Source: Micromonospora tulbaghiae (lineage in GTDB: Bacteria > Actinomycetota > Actinomycetes > Mycobacteriales > Micromonosporaceae). From it: a stretch of DNA of 64,000 nt. The notes below the pieces were generated by a model. That model was not told the DNA's origin, ran no database searches, and was given only the letters and a program-made list of their open reading frames with translations. The position numbers and the translations under genes are program-made. The stretch spans positions 124,001 through 188,000 of the forward strand of contig NZ_FMCQ01000002.1 of assembly GCF_900091605.1 (NCBI RefSeq), written 5' to 3'. Shown piece after piece: positions 33,046 to 42,777 of the stretch. Each line of letters opens with the position of its first letter. Positions within the stretch are counted from its first letter, which is position 1.

Positions 33046-34941
33046 ATGAGCATGGAAGTGACCGCGTGGACGTCCCTGCACCACGCCATGAACGCGCAGG
33101 ACGAGCGACCGCTGTCCCGGGCGACGTTACGGCGCGTCGCCGGGTTCGCCCGGCCGCACCGTAACTTGATCGTCACGTTCCTGCTGTTGAGCGTGGTGAC
33201 GGCGGTCCTCACCGTGGCGGCGCCGGTTCTGGCCGGGCGGGTGGTCGACGCGATCGTCGGCGGCGCCGACAGCGGCGTCGTGGTCCGGCTGGCGGTGCTG
33301 ATCGCCGTGATCGCGCTGGCCGAGGCCGGCCTTGGGCTGCTGACGCGGTACCTGTCCGCCACCATCGGGGAGGGCCTCATCGTCCAGCTGCGGACGGCGG
33401 TCTTCGACCACGTCCAGCGCATGCCCGTCGCGTTCTTCACCCGGACCCGCACGGGCGCGCTGGTCAGCCGCCTGAACAACGACGTGATCGGCGCACAGCG
33501 GGCCTTCAGCGACACCCTGTCGGCAGTGGTCGGCAACGCCGTCACGCTGCTGCTGACCCTGGCGGTCATGCTGAGCTTCTCCTGGCAGATCACGCTGCTG
33601 GCGCTGCTCCTCCTGCCGGTCTTCGTCCTGCCCGCACGCCGCATGGGTTCCCGGCTCGCCCGTCTGCAGCGCGAGGCGGCGGAGCAGAACGCGGCCATGA
33701 GCAACCGGATGACCGAACGCTTTTCGGCGCCCGGCGCGACGCTCGTCAAGCTGTACGGGCGTCCGGCCGAGGAGTCGGCCGAGTTCGCGGCCCGGGCGCG
33801 GCGGGTCCGCGACATCGGTGTCCGCGCCGCCATGCTCCAGTGGGTCTTCATCACCGCGCTCACTGTCGTCGGTTCGCTGGCCTTGGCCCTGGTGTACGGG
33901 CTCGGTGGTGTCTACGCCCTGCGGGGCAACCTCGACGCCGGCACCGTGGTCGCGCTCGCGCTGCTCCTGTCGCGCCTCTACGCGCCGTTGACGTCGCTCG
34001 CGAGCGCCCGGGTCGAGGTGATGAGCGCGCTGGTGAGCTTCGAGCGGGTGTTCGAGGTCCTGGATCTCAGGCCGCTGATCCTCGACCGGCCCGGCGCGCG
34101 TCCGCTTCCCGACGGGCCGGTCGCCGTGGAGTTCGACAGCGTCCGGTTCGGCTACCCGTCGGCCGACAGGGTGTCGCTCGCGTCCCTGGAGGACGTCGCG
34201 AAGCTTGACACGCGCGGCGGCGAGGAGGTGCTGCACGACGTGTCGTTCCGGGTGGAGGCGGGGCGGATGGTCGCCCTGGTCGGCTCCTCCGGAGCCGGCA
34301 AGTCGACGATCGCCCAGCTCGTACCGCGCCTGTACGACGTCGAGCACGGCGCCGTGAAGCTCGCCGACGTCGACGTCCGCGACCTGTCGACCGAGTCGGT
34401 CCGGGCGGCACTCGGCATGGTCACGCAGGACGGACACCTGTTCCACGAGAGCATCCGCGCCAACCTCGCGTTCGCCCGGCCGGACGCGACCGAGGACGAG
34501 ATGTGGGATGTCCTGGGGCGGACCCGCCTGGGAACGCTGATCCGGTCACTTCCGGACGGGCTCGACACCGTCGTGGGTGAACGTGGGTACCGGCTGTCCG
34601 GCGGGGAACGCCAACGGCTCACCATCGCGCGGCTCCTGCTGGCCCGCCCCCGGGTGGTCATCCTCGACGAGGCGACGGCGCACCTGGACTCCACCTCGGA
34701 GGCCGCCGTGCAGGACGCCCTCGCCGAGGCCCTGACCGGCCGGACCAGTGTCGTCATCGCGCACCGGCTGTCCACCGTCCGCGCGGCCGACGAGATCCTC
34801 GTGATCGAGGGCGGGCGCGTGGTGGAACGCGGACGGCACGGTGACCTGCTCGCCGCCGGCGGACGGTACCAGGAGTTGTACCGCACCCAGTTCGGCCAGG
34901 AGAAGCCGGAGGTCCCGAGGGAACGCGCCGCCACCGGCTGA
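33046..34941 (+). CDS. ABC exporter half-transporter (fused membrane and ATPase domains)
   Basis: A 631-aa type IV (MsbA/lipid-exporter-like) ABC protein. The N-terminal 340 residues have six helices. The ATPase has Walker A GSSGAGKST, signature LSGGERQR, Walker B VVILDEATAHLD and H-loop AHRLS. An insertion precedes the Walker A region (RVSLASLEDVAKLDTRGGEE), as in several actinobacterial multidrug exporters. It works as a homodimer or pairs with another half. GGAGG lies 7 nt before the ATG, and a TAGCCT -10-like box is just upstream. Substrate unknown; it is convergent with the matrixin gene. Confidence 0.92.
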   Translation: MSMEVTAWTSLHHAMNAQDERPLSRATLRRVAGFARPHRNLIVTFLLLSVVTAVLTVAAPVLAGRVVDAIVGGADSGVVVRLAVLIAVIALAEAGLGLLTRYLSATIGEGLIVQLRTAVFDHVQRMPVAFFTRTRTGALVSRLNNDVIGAQRAFSDTLSAVVGNAVTLLLTLAVMLSFSWQITLLALLLLPVFVLPARRMGSRLARLQREAAEQNAAMSNRMTERFSAPGATLVKLYGRPAEESAEFAARARRVRDIGVRAAMLQWVFITALTVVGSLALALVYGLGGVYALRGNLDAGTVVALALLLSRLYAPLTSLASARVEVMSALVSFERVFEVLDLRPLILDRPGARPLPDGPVAVEFDSVRFGYPSADRVSLASLEDVAKLDTRGGEEVLHDVSFRVEAGRMVALVGSSGAGKSTIAQLVPRLYDVEHGAVKLADVDVRDLSTESVRAALGMVTQDGHLFHESIRANLAFARPDATEDEMWDVLGRTRLGTLIRSLPDGLDTVVGERGYRLSGGERQRLTIARLLLARPRVVILDEATAHLDSTSEAAVQDALAEALTGRTSVVIAHRLSTVRAADEILVIEGGRVVERGRHGDLLAAGGRYQELYRTQFGQEKPEVPRERAATG

Positions 34942-34953
34942 GCGCCGCGCCCC

Positions 34954-37713
34954 TCACACCACGTCGGACACCCGGGTCAGGTTGGTGCGCTGCCAGTCGT
35001 GGTCGCCGAGTGCGCGGGACAGCAACTGGATGTTGCCGTTCGCCGCCGTGTACGTGATCTGCAGGCGACCGCCGCCCAGCCACACCGACAGCACGCTGCG
35101 CCCCACCGGCGGCATCCCGTCGATCTGCACCCGCTCGGCCTGCCACGTGTCGCCGTCGCCGGTCAGCTCCCACAGCCCGCCGTCGAAGTCGGCGAAGACC
35201 AGCAGCCAGCCGTCGGGTGCCCCGTCCGCGCCGGGCACCCGCTGCACCGCCGACGCGCTGCACTCGGGCAGGCCGAGTTCCGCGGTCAGCGACCGGGTGT
35301 GCCAGGCGCCGTCGTCGCCGACGGCGTACATCCGGATGTCCTGCCGGTGGTCGAGGCCGAACACCCGGTGCCGTTCGCCGGCGCGGTGCTCGCCCCACAC
35401 CGGCATCATGGTCAGCGGCAGCGGGTTCTCCGCCTGGGTGGCCCAGGTCAGCGACATCTGACCCCAGCCCTCGGGGCCCTCCCACAGCATCCGCAGGTGC
35501 TCCTCGGCGTCCCGGTAGACGATCACGTCGAGGCCGGTGACGCCGTCGACGTACCCGTAGGGGGTGCCGTCGGCGGCGACCGCGCCCTCCACCGACACGT
35601 CCTGCCAGACCCAGCCCTCGCCGGGCGCCTGGGACAGCCGGATCGTCCGGCCGTCCGTGGCGCTGTACACGACCCGCTGCGTGTCGCCGTTGCGGTAGGC
35701 GTTCGGGCCGTACCGCACGGCGGGCGGGCCGCCGCTGTCCTGCGTCAGGTCACCCCACCACCACTGGCCCTGGTCGTACCAGATCTGGTAGATGTGGCCG
35801 CCGTCGCCCGCGTAGACGTACGAGGGCACGCCGTCGTGCGCGAAGAACGGCGACGGGGAGCTGCCGCGGGCCATCCGGGGCGCGCCGACGTCCGCGGTGA
35901 GCCGCGTCCACGTCCACCCGTCGCCCTCGGGGTAGTGCACCACGAGGTGCCGCTCGCAGTCGGAGTAGGCGACGTGGTCCACCTCGGGCAGCACCCGGAT
36001 GCCGACGCCGTCGGTGAACGGCAGCCGCCCGTACATGGCGAACAGGCCGTTGCGGTCGTCGGACTTGGGCACCCGGTACCAGCTCGCGTTGCGGTGCATC
36101 ACGTTGCCGCTCTTGCCGTGGTTGAGACCGAACGCGTGGCCGATCTCGTGCGTGGCGACGTGCCGGAAGTCGGGGCCGTGGAGGTCGACGTCGAAGTACC
36201 CGTGCGCGTCCCAGTTGATCTTTCGGTTGAAGATGACCGGAAGCTGGCCGCCCGCATCCGGCCAGCCGGGAGCGGCGCCCCACTTGGTCACCGCGTAGAC
36301 GGTCCGGAACCAGCCGGTGTCGTGGAAGACCGGGTCGTCGCCGACGGAGAAGACGATGTCCGCCTCGGCCGGGTCGAAGACGCGGGTGAACTCGAACGGC
36401 CCGTACCAGTTCTCGCCCAGCACCTCGCGCCACACGTCGAACGACACCTGGATCAGCTCGTGCTTCAGCGCGTCGGTGAACTCGTCCCGGCCGTACGGCA
36501 TCGTCATGTCACCGAGGTGGTAGGTCAGGTTCGTGTGCCGGAAGTGCCCGCCCTGGAGGACGAAACCGGTGGTGGTCGTCCGGTCCGGGGTGCCGCAGCC
36601 CGGTGCGGTCAGGTGAGCGGCGGTGACGGCGTCGGGCCGCCCGGTCACCGGCAGCTCGTGGAACGTCTGGTACGCCCGGATCGCCGCGCCCAGCCCGGTG
36701 GTGGGGGCGAACCCCGCCTCGGTGAGCAGCGTGGCGACCGCGTCCAGGGGCAGATTCGCCACGTCCGGCCGGATCAGCGACACCGTGCCGTCCACCACGT
36801 CGCCCACGTGCGCCGTGCCGTTGGCGGTGACCGCCACCGCGTACGGGGCGTGGCCGGTGGTGATCGGGTCGAGCGTGCGCGGCGCGTACGGGTTTGTGGT
36901 GTCGACGAGCTGGACGCCCTTGTCGGTGGCGAGCCAGGCCCGGGACAGCCCCGGCACGGCCGCGAGGTCGCGGACGCCGGCCGCGGTACGCACCTCGCCG
37001 AGCCGTTGGCCGGTGTCCGGATCGTGCACGCCGAAAAGCGGGTGCACAGTGCCGCCGCCGAGCGAGCCGACGTAGATCATCCCGTCGTGTGCGACCGCCA
37101 CCCCGCCCGGCTGGAGGTGGGCGGGTTCGATCGGCGCCACGGTGAGCGTCCCGTCCGGACGCACCACGGCGAGCGCGTCGTCGGCCGGCACGAGGCCCTT
37201 GACGTACAGCGCCGCGTAGACGGTGCCGTCCTGGGCCACCGCGAGCCGGTTCGGCGCCGACGGCAGCGGCACGACGCGCCGCTGCGTGGTGTCCGCCAGC
37301 TCGATCACGTGCAGGCGCTTGTGCGCCCAGTCGGCGGTGTAGAGCAGATCGGCCACCGGATCCACGGCGATCGCGATCAGCCCGAAGCCGATCGGGATGT
37401 CGGTGACCGTCCCGGTGGCCAGGTCGCAGCGGGAGACGCTGTAGCTCTGCACCCCCCGGTTCATCACGTACGCCTGCCCGCGTCCGGGGTGCCAGGCCAC
37501 CGCGCGGGGCTCGTGACCGACCGGCAGGGACGGGCGGACCGGGGCGAGGGTACGCGGGTCGAGCACGTGCAGCCGGCCGGCACCGGACGCGGGGTAGTGG
37601 GTGACGAGCAACGCCGTGCCGGTGTCCGTGATGGCGTGCACCGAGCCGGGGTCCGCGGCGGTGCCGAGGGCGACCTGGAGCTGAGGTGGTGGTGTGGGAG
37701 CGGGAGTGGTCAT
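34954..37713 (-). CDS. Beta-propeller/matrixin metalloprotease with MMP-like cysteine-switch propeptide
   Basis: A 919-aa protein. Residues about 10-320 are repeats of an NHL/YVTN-like propeller (AVDPVADLLYTADW, VAVAHDGMIYVGS). Residues about 325-375 match a peptidoglycan-binding-type propeptide (GLGAAIRAYQTFHELPVTGRPDAVTAAHL) ending in APGCGTPD, like the MMP cysteine switch PRCGxPD, with Cys373. A catalytic matrixin domain follows with HEIGHAFGLNH (His522, His526, His532; Glu523) and a Met-turn GNVM. A C-terminal propeller-like region spans 590-919. No clear signal peptide is seen, so export is uncertain. ATG 37713 has GGAGG 5 nt upstream. Latency by Cys-zinc ligation is inferred. Confidence 0.87.
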   Translation of the reverse strand: MTTPAPTPPPQLQVALGTAADPGSVHAITDTGTALLVTHYPASGAGRLHVLDPRTLAPVRPSLPVGHEPRAVAWHPGRGQAYVMNRGVQSYSVSRCDLATGTVTDIPIGFGLIAIAVDPVADLLYTADWAHKRLHVIELADTTQRRVVPLPSAPNRLAVAQDGTVYAALYVKGLVPADDALAVVRPDGTLTVAPIEPAHLQPGGVAVAHDGMIYVGSLGGGTVHPLFGVHDPDTGQRLGEVRTAAGVRDLAAVPGLSRAWLATDKGVQLVDTTNPYAPRTLDPITTGHAPYAVAVTANGTAHVGDVVDGTVSLIRPDVANLPLDAVATLLTEAGFAPTTGLGAAIRAYQTFHELPVTGRPDAVTAAHLTAPGCGTPDRTTTTGFVLQGGHFRHTNLTYHLGDMTMPYGRDEFTDALKHELIQVSFDVWREVLGENWYGPFEFTRVFDPAEADIVFSVGDDPVFHDTGWFRTVYAVTKWGAAPGWPDAGGQLPVIFNRKINWDAHGYFDVDLHGPDFRHVATHEIGHAFGLNHGKSGNVMHRNASWYRVPKSDDRNGLFAMYGRLPFTDGVGIRVLPEVDHVAYSDCERHLVVHYPEGDGWTWTRLTADVGAPRMARGSSPSPFFAHDGVPSYVYAGDGGHIYQIWYDQGQWWWGDLTQDSGGPPAVRYGPNAYRNGDTQRVVYSATDGRTIRLSQAPGEGWVWQDVSVEGAVAADGTPYGYVDGVTGLDVIVYRDAEEHLRMLWEGPEGWGQMSLTWATQAENPLPLTMMPVWGEHRAGERHRVFGLDHRQDIRMYAVGDDGAWHTRSLTAELGLPECSASAVQRVPGADGAPDGWLLVFADFDGGLWELTGDGDTWQAERVQIDGMPPVGRSVLSVWLGGGRLQITYTAANGNIQLLSRALGDHDWQRTNLTRVSDVV

Positions 37714-37878
37714 GACGTCCTCCACTGGACGTGAACGCTTCGCCACCCACCGTATGACTGTGCGCCTGACCTGCGGATTCTTCGTCGTTGATCCGGCAGT
37801 GTCGATGTGCGTGCCCTTGCCGAGAATCGTTCACGAGCGTAGGAAGAACACCACCGTCCGATGTCGAAGGAGACACGC

Positions 37879-39912
37879 GTGCCCACCCCCAGACGGCTCC
37901 GTCTCGCCGTGTCCGCGTTGGTGACCGCATCGGCCGTGCTGCTCGGCTCCGGTGCCGCGGCGGCACCGTCCGCGCCTCCCCCGCCGGCCGGGCAGCGGTC
38001 CTGCGAGCCGATCGATCCGGCGGCCTGCCTGCTGCCGTTCCCGAACGACTACTTCACCGTCCCGGACCGCAGCACCCCGACCGGCAAGCGGGTCCGGTTC
38101 GCGGCCTCCGCGATGCCCGCCAACGTGCTCGGCGTGCCGATCGACCCGGCCGAGTGGAACCGGCAGGACGGCTTCAGCCCCGGCTCGCCGATCCTGGCGC
38201 GCGTACCCGGCCTCGACACCGCGCGGACGCGGATCGCGCCGGTCACCGACGTCGGCCGCTCGCTGGCGCCGGACGCGCCGATCGTGCTGCTCGACGCCCG
38301 CACCGGCCGGCGTACGCCGTACTGGGCCGAGCGGGACGCGCACGCCGCAGGCAGCCCGGACCGGCAGGTGCTGATCATCCGGCCGGCGGTTGCGCTGACC
38401 GAGGGCGCCCGCTACGTCGTCGGCCTGCGCGGCATGCGCGACGGCGACGGTGCGCTCATCCCGGCGCCGAAGGCGTTCCGGCGGTACGTGACCGGCGCCG
38501 GCCTGGAGCGTCGGGACCCGCGCGCACCGCAGATGAAGCGGATCCTCGCCGACCTGAGCCGGGCCGGGTTCAAGCGGCACAGCCTCTACCTGGCCTGGGA
38601 CTTCACGGTCGCCAGCCGGCAGGGCCTGACCGGGCGGATGCTGGCGGTCCGGGACGGCGCGTTCGCCGCGCTCGGCCGCAGCGCGCCCTCATTCACCGTC
38701 ACCCAGGTCACCGACTACACGCCGGAGCAGGATCCGCTGATCGCCCGGCAGGTGACCGGCACCGTCGCCATACCGTCCTATCTGACCGGTGACGGCGGGC
38801 CGGGCTCGCGGCTGCACTACGGGCCGCCCGGCGGCGACGGCACCCCGCCGACGCGCGACGCGCTGCCCACACCGTCCGGCACGACAGTGGCGGCCGACTT
38901 CGTCTGCAACATCCCGCGCAGCGCGTCCGCCGCGCGACCCGCGCACCTCTCGCTCTACGGCCACGGCCTGCTCGGCCGGCCGACCGAAATCAACGCCGGC
39001 AACGTCAAGACCATGTCGCAGACGTACGACTTCACCTTCTGCGCGACGAGCTGGATCGGCATGGCCGCCGCCGACGTCCCGTACGTGGCGGGAGCCTTTA
39101 CCGACCTCAGCGCCTTCCCGGCGGTGGCCGACCGGCTCCAGCAGAGCTTCCTGAACTTCCTCTTCCTGGGCCGGACGATGATCCACCGCAACGGGTTCGC
39201 CGCCCATCCGGCGTTCCGCGACGCGGCCGGGCGGCCGCTGATCGACGTGGCCGGCGGGCTGCACTACGACGGCAACAGCCAGGGCGGCATCAACGGCGGC
39301 GCGCTCACCGCCATCGCCCAGGACTGGACCCGCTCGGTGCTCGGCGTGCCCGCGATGAACTACTCCACGCTGCTGCAACGCAGCGTCGACTTCGCCCCGT
39401 TCCAGACCGTCCTGGACGGCTACTACCCGGACAAGATCGACCAGCAGATCGTCCTCGGTCTGCTCCAGATGCTGTGGGACCGGTCCGAGGCAAACGGGTA
39501 CGCCCAGCACATGACCGACCGGCCGCTGCCGCGCACCCCGGCGCACCGGGTGCTGATGCACGTCGCCTTCGCCGACCAGCAAGTCTCGACCGCCGCGGCG
39601 GAGGTCCAGGCGCGCACCATCGGCGCCCGCCTGCACACCCCGGCGCTCGCCCCCGGCTGGTCGCCGGACGTGCGGCCGTTCTGGGGCATCGAGCCGATCC
39701 GCAGATACCCGTACGCCGGCTCGGCCATTGTGGTCTGGAACAGCGGCGCGGCGTACGCGCCGCCGCCGACCAACCTCGCGCCCGCCGGACCGGAGTACGG
39801 CGAGGACTCGCACGAGTTCCCGCGCGCCCAGCCCGGCGCCCAGCGGCAGAAGGCGGTGTTCCTGCTCACCGGCAAGGTGATCGACGTCTGCGCGGGCGGG
39901 CCCTGCCCGTGA
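37879..39912 (+). CDS. Secreted alpha/beta-hydrolase-like protein
   Basis: A 677-aa exported protein. GTG 37879 has AAGGAG 6 nt upstream and begins a Sec signal (about 1-30, ending AAAAPSAP). An ATG at 37861 is in frame but lacks a ribosome binding site and would lengthen the signal. The middle contains SLYGHGLLGRP (oxyanion-type region) and DGNSQGGINGG, a nucleophile elbow with Ser. The N-terminal third has the ACLLPFPNDYFTVPD segment seen in a family of secreted actinobacterial proteins. Probably an extracellular esterase or lipase-like enzyme; activity is not established. A strong hairpin follows. Confidence 0.7.
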   Translation: MPTPRRLRLAVSALVTASAVLLGSGAAAAPSAPPPPAGQRSCEPIDPAACLLPFPNDYFTVPDRSTPTGKRVRFAASAMPANVLGVPIDPAEWNRQDGFSPGSPILARVPGLDTARTRIAPVTDVGRSLAPDAPIVLLDARTGRRTPYWAERDAHAAGSPDRQVLIIRPAVALTEGARYVVGLRGMRDGDGALIPAPKAFRRYVTGAGLERRDPRAPQMKRILADLSRAGFKRHSLYLAWDFTVASRQGLTGRMLAVRDGAFAALGRSAPSFTVTQVTDYTPEQDPLIARQVTGTVAIPSYLTGDGGPGSRLHYGPPGGDGTPPTRDALPTPSGTTVAADFVCNIPRSASAARPAHLSLYGHGLLGRPTEINAGNVKTMSQTYDFTFCATSWIGMAAADVPYVAGAFTDLSAFPAVADRLQQSFLNFLFLGRTMIHRNGFAAHPAFRDAAGRPLIDVAGGLHYDGNSQGGINGGALTAIAQDWTRSVLGVPAMNYSTLLQRSVDFAPFQTVLDGYYPDKIDQQIVLGLLQMLWDRSEANGYAQHMTDRPLPRTPAHRVLMHVAFADQQVSTAAAEVQARTIGARLHTPALAPGWSPDVRPFWGIEPIRRYPYAGSAIVVWNSGAAYAPPPTNLAPAGPEYGEDSHEFPRAQPGAQRQKAVFLLTGKVIDVCAGGPCP

Positions 39913-39925
39913 CGTAGCCCCACCG

Positions 39926-39966
39926 GAGGCACGGCCGGCGCGAGCGGTTCGCGCCGGCCGTGCCTC
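39926..39966. terminator. Strong bidirectional terminator
   Basis: An 18-bp perfect stem with a 5-nt loop (GCGGT) separates the convergent hydrolase-like and esterase genes. Confidence 0.87.
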
Positions 39967-39973
39967 CCGGGGC

Positions 39974-40942
39974 TCAGCCCCGGTGACCGGGGAGGGGGTC
40001 CAGGACCCGGGCGAGCCAGTCGGCCTGAGCCCGCCGGGCCGCGGCCGACACGCGCACGTGCGGGAACAGCGCCGCGAAACCATGGAAGCCGCCGGCCCAC
40101 ACATGCAGTTCGGCCTGGCCTCCGGCGGCCCAGATCCGGCTCGCGTAGGTGACGCCCTCGTCGCGGAAGACCTCCGCCGTCCCGGCGTCGATGTACGTGG
40201 GCGGCAGGCCGGACAGGTCCCCGGCGAGAGCGGGGGAGACGTAGGGGGAGACCTCCTCGCCGGTCCGGTCGCCGAGGACGCTGCGCCACCCGAACTCGTT
40301 CATCTCCCGGGTCCACACGCCGTCCGGGCCGGTGTACTGCCGGCTGGACGTGGTGTCGTTGCGGTGGTCGAGCATCGGGCACGACAGCAGTTGGGCGGCG
40401 ACCGCCGGTCCACCGAGGTCGCGTGCCATCAGCGTGACCCCGGCCGCCAGGCCGCCACCGGCGCTGGCGCCGGCCACGACGACACGGCCGGGGTCGATGC
40501 CGAGGGCGGCGGCGTTGTCGGCCACCCAGCGCAGACCGTGGTGACAGTCGTCGACCGAGGTCGTGCCGGTGGCCTCCGGGGCCAGCCGGTAGTCGACGGT
40601 GACCACGACCGCGCCGAACCGGTCGAGCCACTCCAGCGGGATGTCGATGTTCGAGAAGCGGTCTCCCCACATCATCCCGCCGCCGTGGATCCAGTAGACG
40701 CAGGGCGCCCCGGCCGTCTGCGCGGCCGGGCTGATGACGGACAGCGGGATCGGCGTTCCGTCCGCGGCGGGGACGGTGACCTCACGCCGTCGCACCGCGC
40801 GGTCGCGCAGGTGGGTCTCGATCGGCGGCTCGGGGAGCCGGCGTACGAATTCGATCACCTCGGGGCCCAGTGGCGGCATGGACGGCAGGTCGGCCAACGC
40901 CGCGAGGAACTCGGGGTCGAGGTTGGGTCGAGGGGAGCTCAT
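39974..40942 (-). CDS. Alpha/beta hydrolase of the HSL (hormone-sensitive lipase) esterase family
   Basis: A 322-aa esterase with the oxyanion motif HGGGMMWG, the nucleophile elbow GASAGGG and a C-terminal histidine in GGFHGF. Typical reaction is hydrolysis of short acyl esters. AAGGA before the ATG supports the start. It is the second gene of a two-gene unit with the ABM-domain monooxygenase (54-nt gap), divergent from an AraC regulator that probably controls both. Confidence 0.9.
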   Translation of the reverse strand: MSSPRPNLDPEFLAALADLPSMPPLGPEVIEFVRRLPEPPIETHLRDRAVRRREVTVPAADGTPIPLSVISPAAQTAGAPCVYWIHGGGMMWGDRFSNIDIPLEWLDRFGAVVVTVDYRLAPEATGTTSVDDCHHGLRWVADNAAALGIDPGRVVVAGASAGGGLAAGVTLMARDLGGPAVAAQLLSCPMLDHRNDTTSSRQYTGPDGVWTREMNEFGWRSVLGDRTGEEVSPYVSPALAGDLSGLPPTYIDAGTAEVFRDEGVTYASRIWAAGGQAELHVWAGGFHGFAALFPHVRVSAAARRAQADWLARVLDPLPGHRG

Positions 40943-40996
40943 CAGAGGGGTCCTTCCGGTGAGGGGGTCGGGGCGGGGCCGGCGGCGGCAGCCGGT

Positions 40997-41302
40997 TCAG
41001 AAACGCGCCTTCCCGCCCACCGGAACCGCGTCCGTGTACGCCGACTCGCCGGCCAGCAGCGGCTGGAGCCTGGCGACGAGATCCTGGGCCTCCGCACCGG
41101 CGAAGAACCGGCGGTGAGCCTCGGCGCTGGTCCAGCCCTCGACGACGTGCACGACGTCGGGGTCGGAGGCCGACCGGGACACGAGGAAGACGAGGCAGTC
41201 CGGATGGGGCAGGGACGGCGCGCCGAGCAGCAGCCCGACCAGGTCGTCAGCCCTTCCCGGCCGTGCGGTCATGGTGGCGTGGAACCCGTGGCGGACGGTC
41301 AT
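40997..41302 (-). CDS. ABM-domain (antibiotic biosynthesis monooxygenase-like) protein
   Basis: A 101-aa dimeric ferredoxin-like fold protein (GFHATMTARPGRADDLVGLLL at the N-terminus, HVVEGWTSAEAHRRFF in the middle), typical of ABM. Members include cofactor-independent monooxygenases and haem-degrading or quinone-modifying enzymes. No catalytic residue is certain. First gene in the unit with the HSL esterase. Confidence 0.82.
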   Translation of the reverse strand: MTVRHGFHATMTARPGRADDLVGLLLGAPSLPHPDCLVFLVSRSASDPDVVHVVEGWTSAEAHRRFFAGAEAQDLVARLQPLLAGESAYTDAVPVGGKARF

Positions 41303-41456
41303 CGCGGTGCCTCCTGGATTGTCGTATCCGGGCTGGTCCCGGAAATCCGACTCCTCAATGGAAGCAGGATGAGCACGGAAAACGTTAGGTACATGCTCGC
41401 GAAGACTTGCCTGATCCTACTCAGCCTGCGAGGATCGGCCATGCTTTAATCGATGG

Positions 41457-42362
41457 GTGGATCTGGCTGAGCTGCGAGCGCTGCTGGCCCGTCACGCGCG
41501 GCCGGACATGAGCACCGCCATCGACGGCGTGCTGATCTCGAAGGTCGAGCGGCAGAGTCCGCCGGCCACGTCGATGTCGGGCACCGTCATGGCACTCATC
41601 GCCCAGGGGGCGAAGCAGATGGCGCTGGGCGACCGCGTGTACGAGTACCGCGCCGGGCAGTACCTCGTCGCGTCGGTCGACCTGCCGGTCACCGGCCGCT
41701 TCACCCGGGCCAGCGCCGACATGCCGGCGCTGGGGTTCGGCCTGGTGCTGCACCCGCCCACGGTCGCGGAGCTGCTGTTGCAGGCGGCGCCGGGCGACCT
41801 CCCGCCCGTGCCCGGCGCAGCGCCCTCGGGCATGGTGGTCAGCGACGCGCCGGACGAGCTCGTCGACGCGGTGATCCGGTTGCTGCGGCTGCTGGACCGG
41901 CCCCGGGACGTCGCGGTGCTCGCGCCCCTGGTCAAGCGGGAGATCCTGTGGCACCTGCTCACCGGGGAACAGACCGGGGCCGTCCGGCAGCTCGGCCTGG
42001 CCGACAGCAGCCTCAGCCACGTCGCCAGGGCGGTGCGGTGGATCCGTGACCACTATGCGCAGTCGTTCCGGGTGGAGGAGCTGGCCCGGCTGTCCGGGAT
42101 GAGCGAGTCGGCCTTCTACCGCAACTTCCAGGCCGTGACGGCGATGAGCCCGATCCGGTTCCAGAAGCAGATCCGGTTGCAGGAGGCCCGGCTCCTGCTC
42201 GCCACGCATTCCCACGACGTCACCGGCGTGAGCGCGCGCGTCGGATACGAGAGCCCGTCGCAGTTCAGTCGTGAGTACCGCCGCCAGTTCGGGGTGCCTC
42301 CCCGCGAGGACGCCGCCCGCCTGCGCGGCACCGCCCCCGGCCGCGTGCCCGCGGTCGTCTGA
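41457..42362 (+). CDS. AraC-family transcriptional regulator
   Basis: A 301-aa regulator. The N-terminal half is a cupin-type AraC_N domain (YEYRAGQYLVASVDLPVTGRFTRAS). The C-terminal half has two helix-turn-helix motifs (FRVEELARLSGMSESAFYRNFQAVTAMSPIRFQK and VTGVSARVGYESPSQFSREYRRQFG). A TTTAAT -10 box precedes the GTG by 6 nt, so it is probably leaderless. Divergent from the ABM-esterase unit, the likely target. Confidence 0.92.
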   Translation: MDLAELRALLARHARPDMSTAIDGVLISKVERQSPPATSMSGTVMALIAQGAKQMALGDRVYEYRAGQYLVASVDLPVTGRFTRASADMPALGFGLVLHPPTVAELLLQAAPGDLPPVPGAAPSGMVVSDAPDELVDAVIRLLRLLDRPRDVAVLAPLVKREILWHLLTGEQTGAVRQLGLADSSLSHVARAVRWIRDHYAQSFRVEELARLSGMSESAFYRNFQAVTAMSPIRFQKQIRLQEARLLLATHSHDVTGVSARVGYESPSQFSREYRRQFGVPPREDAARLRGTAPGRVPAVV

Positions 42363-42622
42363 CCGCAGACGTACGCGACTCCGCCGCCGTCGCGCTCGTC
42401 CGGGCCACGAGGGACGGGCGGGGAAGGGTGACGGCCAGTAGGCGATCGATCGGAGAAGGGTTGTCCGGCGTCGCCGCTTCCACGGCGGCGCGGTCCATTT
42501 CGTGCACCCGGCGCAGATAGGCCCGAATGAGATCGTCCTTGCCGGGGAAGTGCCGGTAAAAGGTGGCACGGGTGACTTTCGCCTCGGCGACGATCTGGTT
42601 GTTCTCAGCATTCTCTCAGCCG
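42360..42622 (-). pseudogene. TetR-family regulator remnant
   Basis: This 415-nt gap between two genes contains, on the minus strand, an open segment with ENNQIVAEAK followed by VTRATFYRHFPGKDDLIRAYLR, the helix-turn-helix end of a TetR protein. A stop codon lies in frame just upstream (about 42620), so no start precedes the motif. The frame then continues through ordinary-looking residues into the antisense of the AraC gene, and the ligand-binding domain is missing. It is a relic of a TetR regulator, perhaps once controlling the adjacent hydrolase at 42778. Confidence 0.75.
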
Positions 42623-42777
42623 GGCGTTCATGGGAACCGGTTGCGGGATTCGGGCACCTCGGATAGCGGCGGGAGGGTCGGTGTGACCATTCGCCGACGT
42701 TTCCCCATTCCGCTGACAGCGATTCCGCGCGTGCCCGATATTGGAGTCTCCGCCGGGCCTGCCGAAAGGAATGTCAG

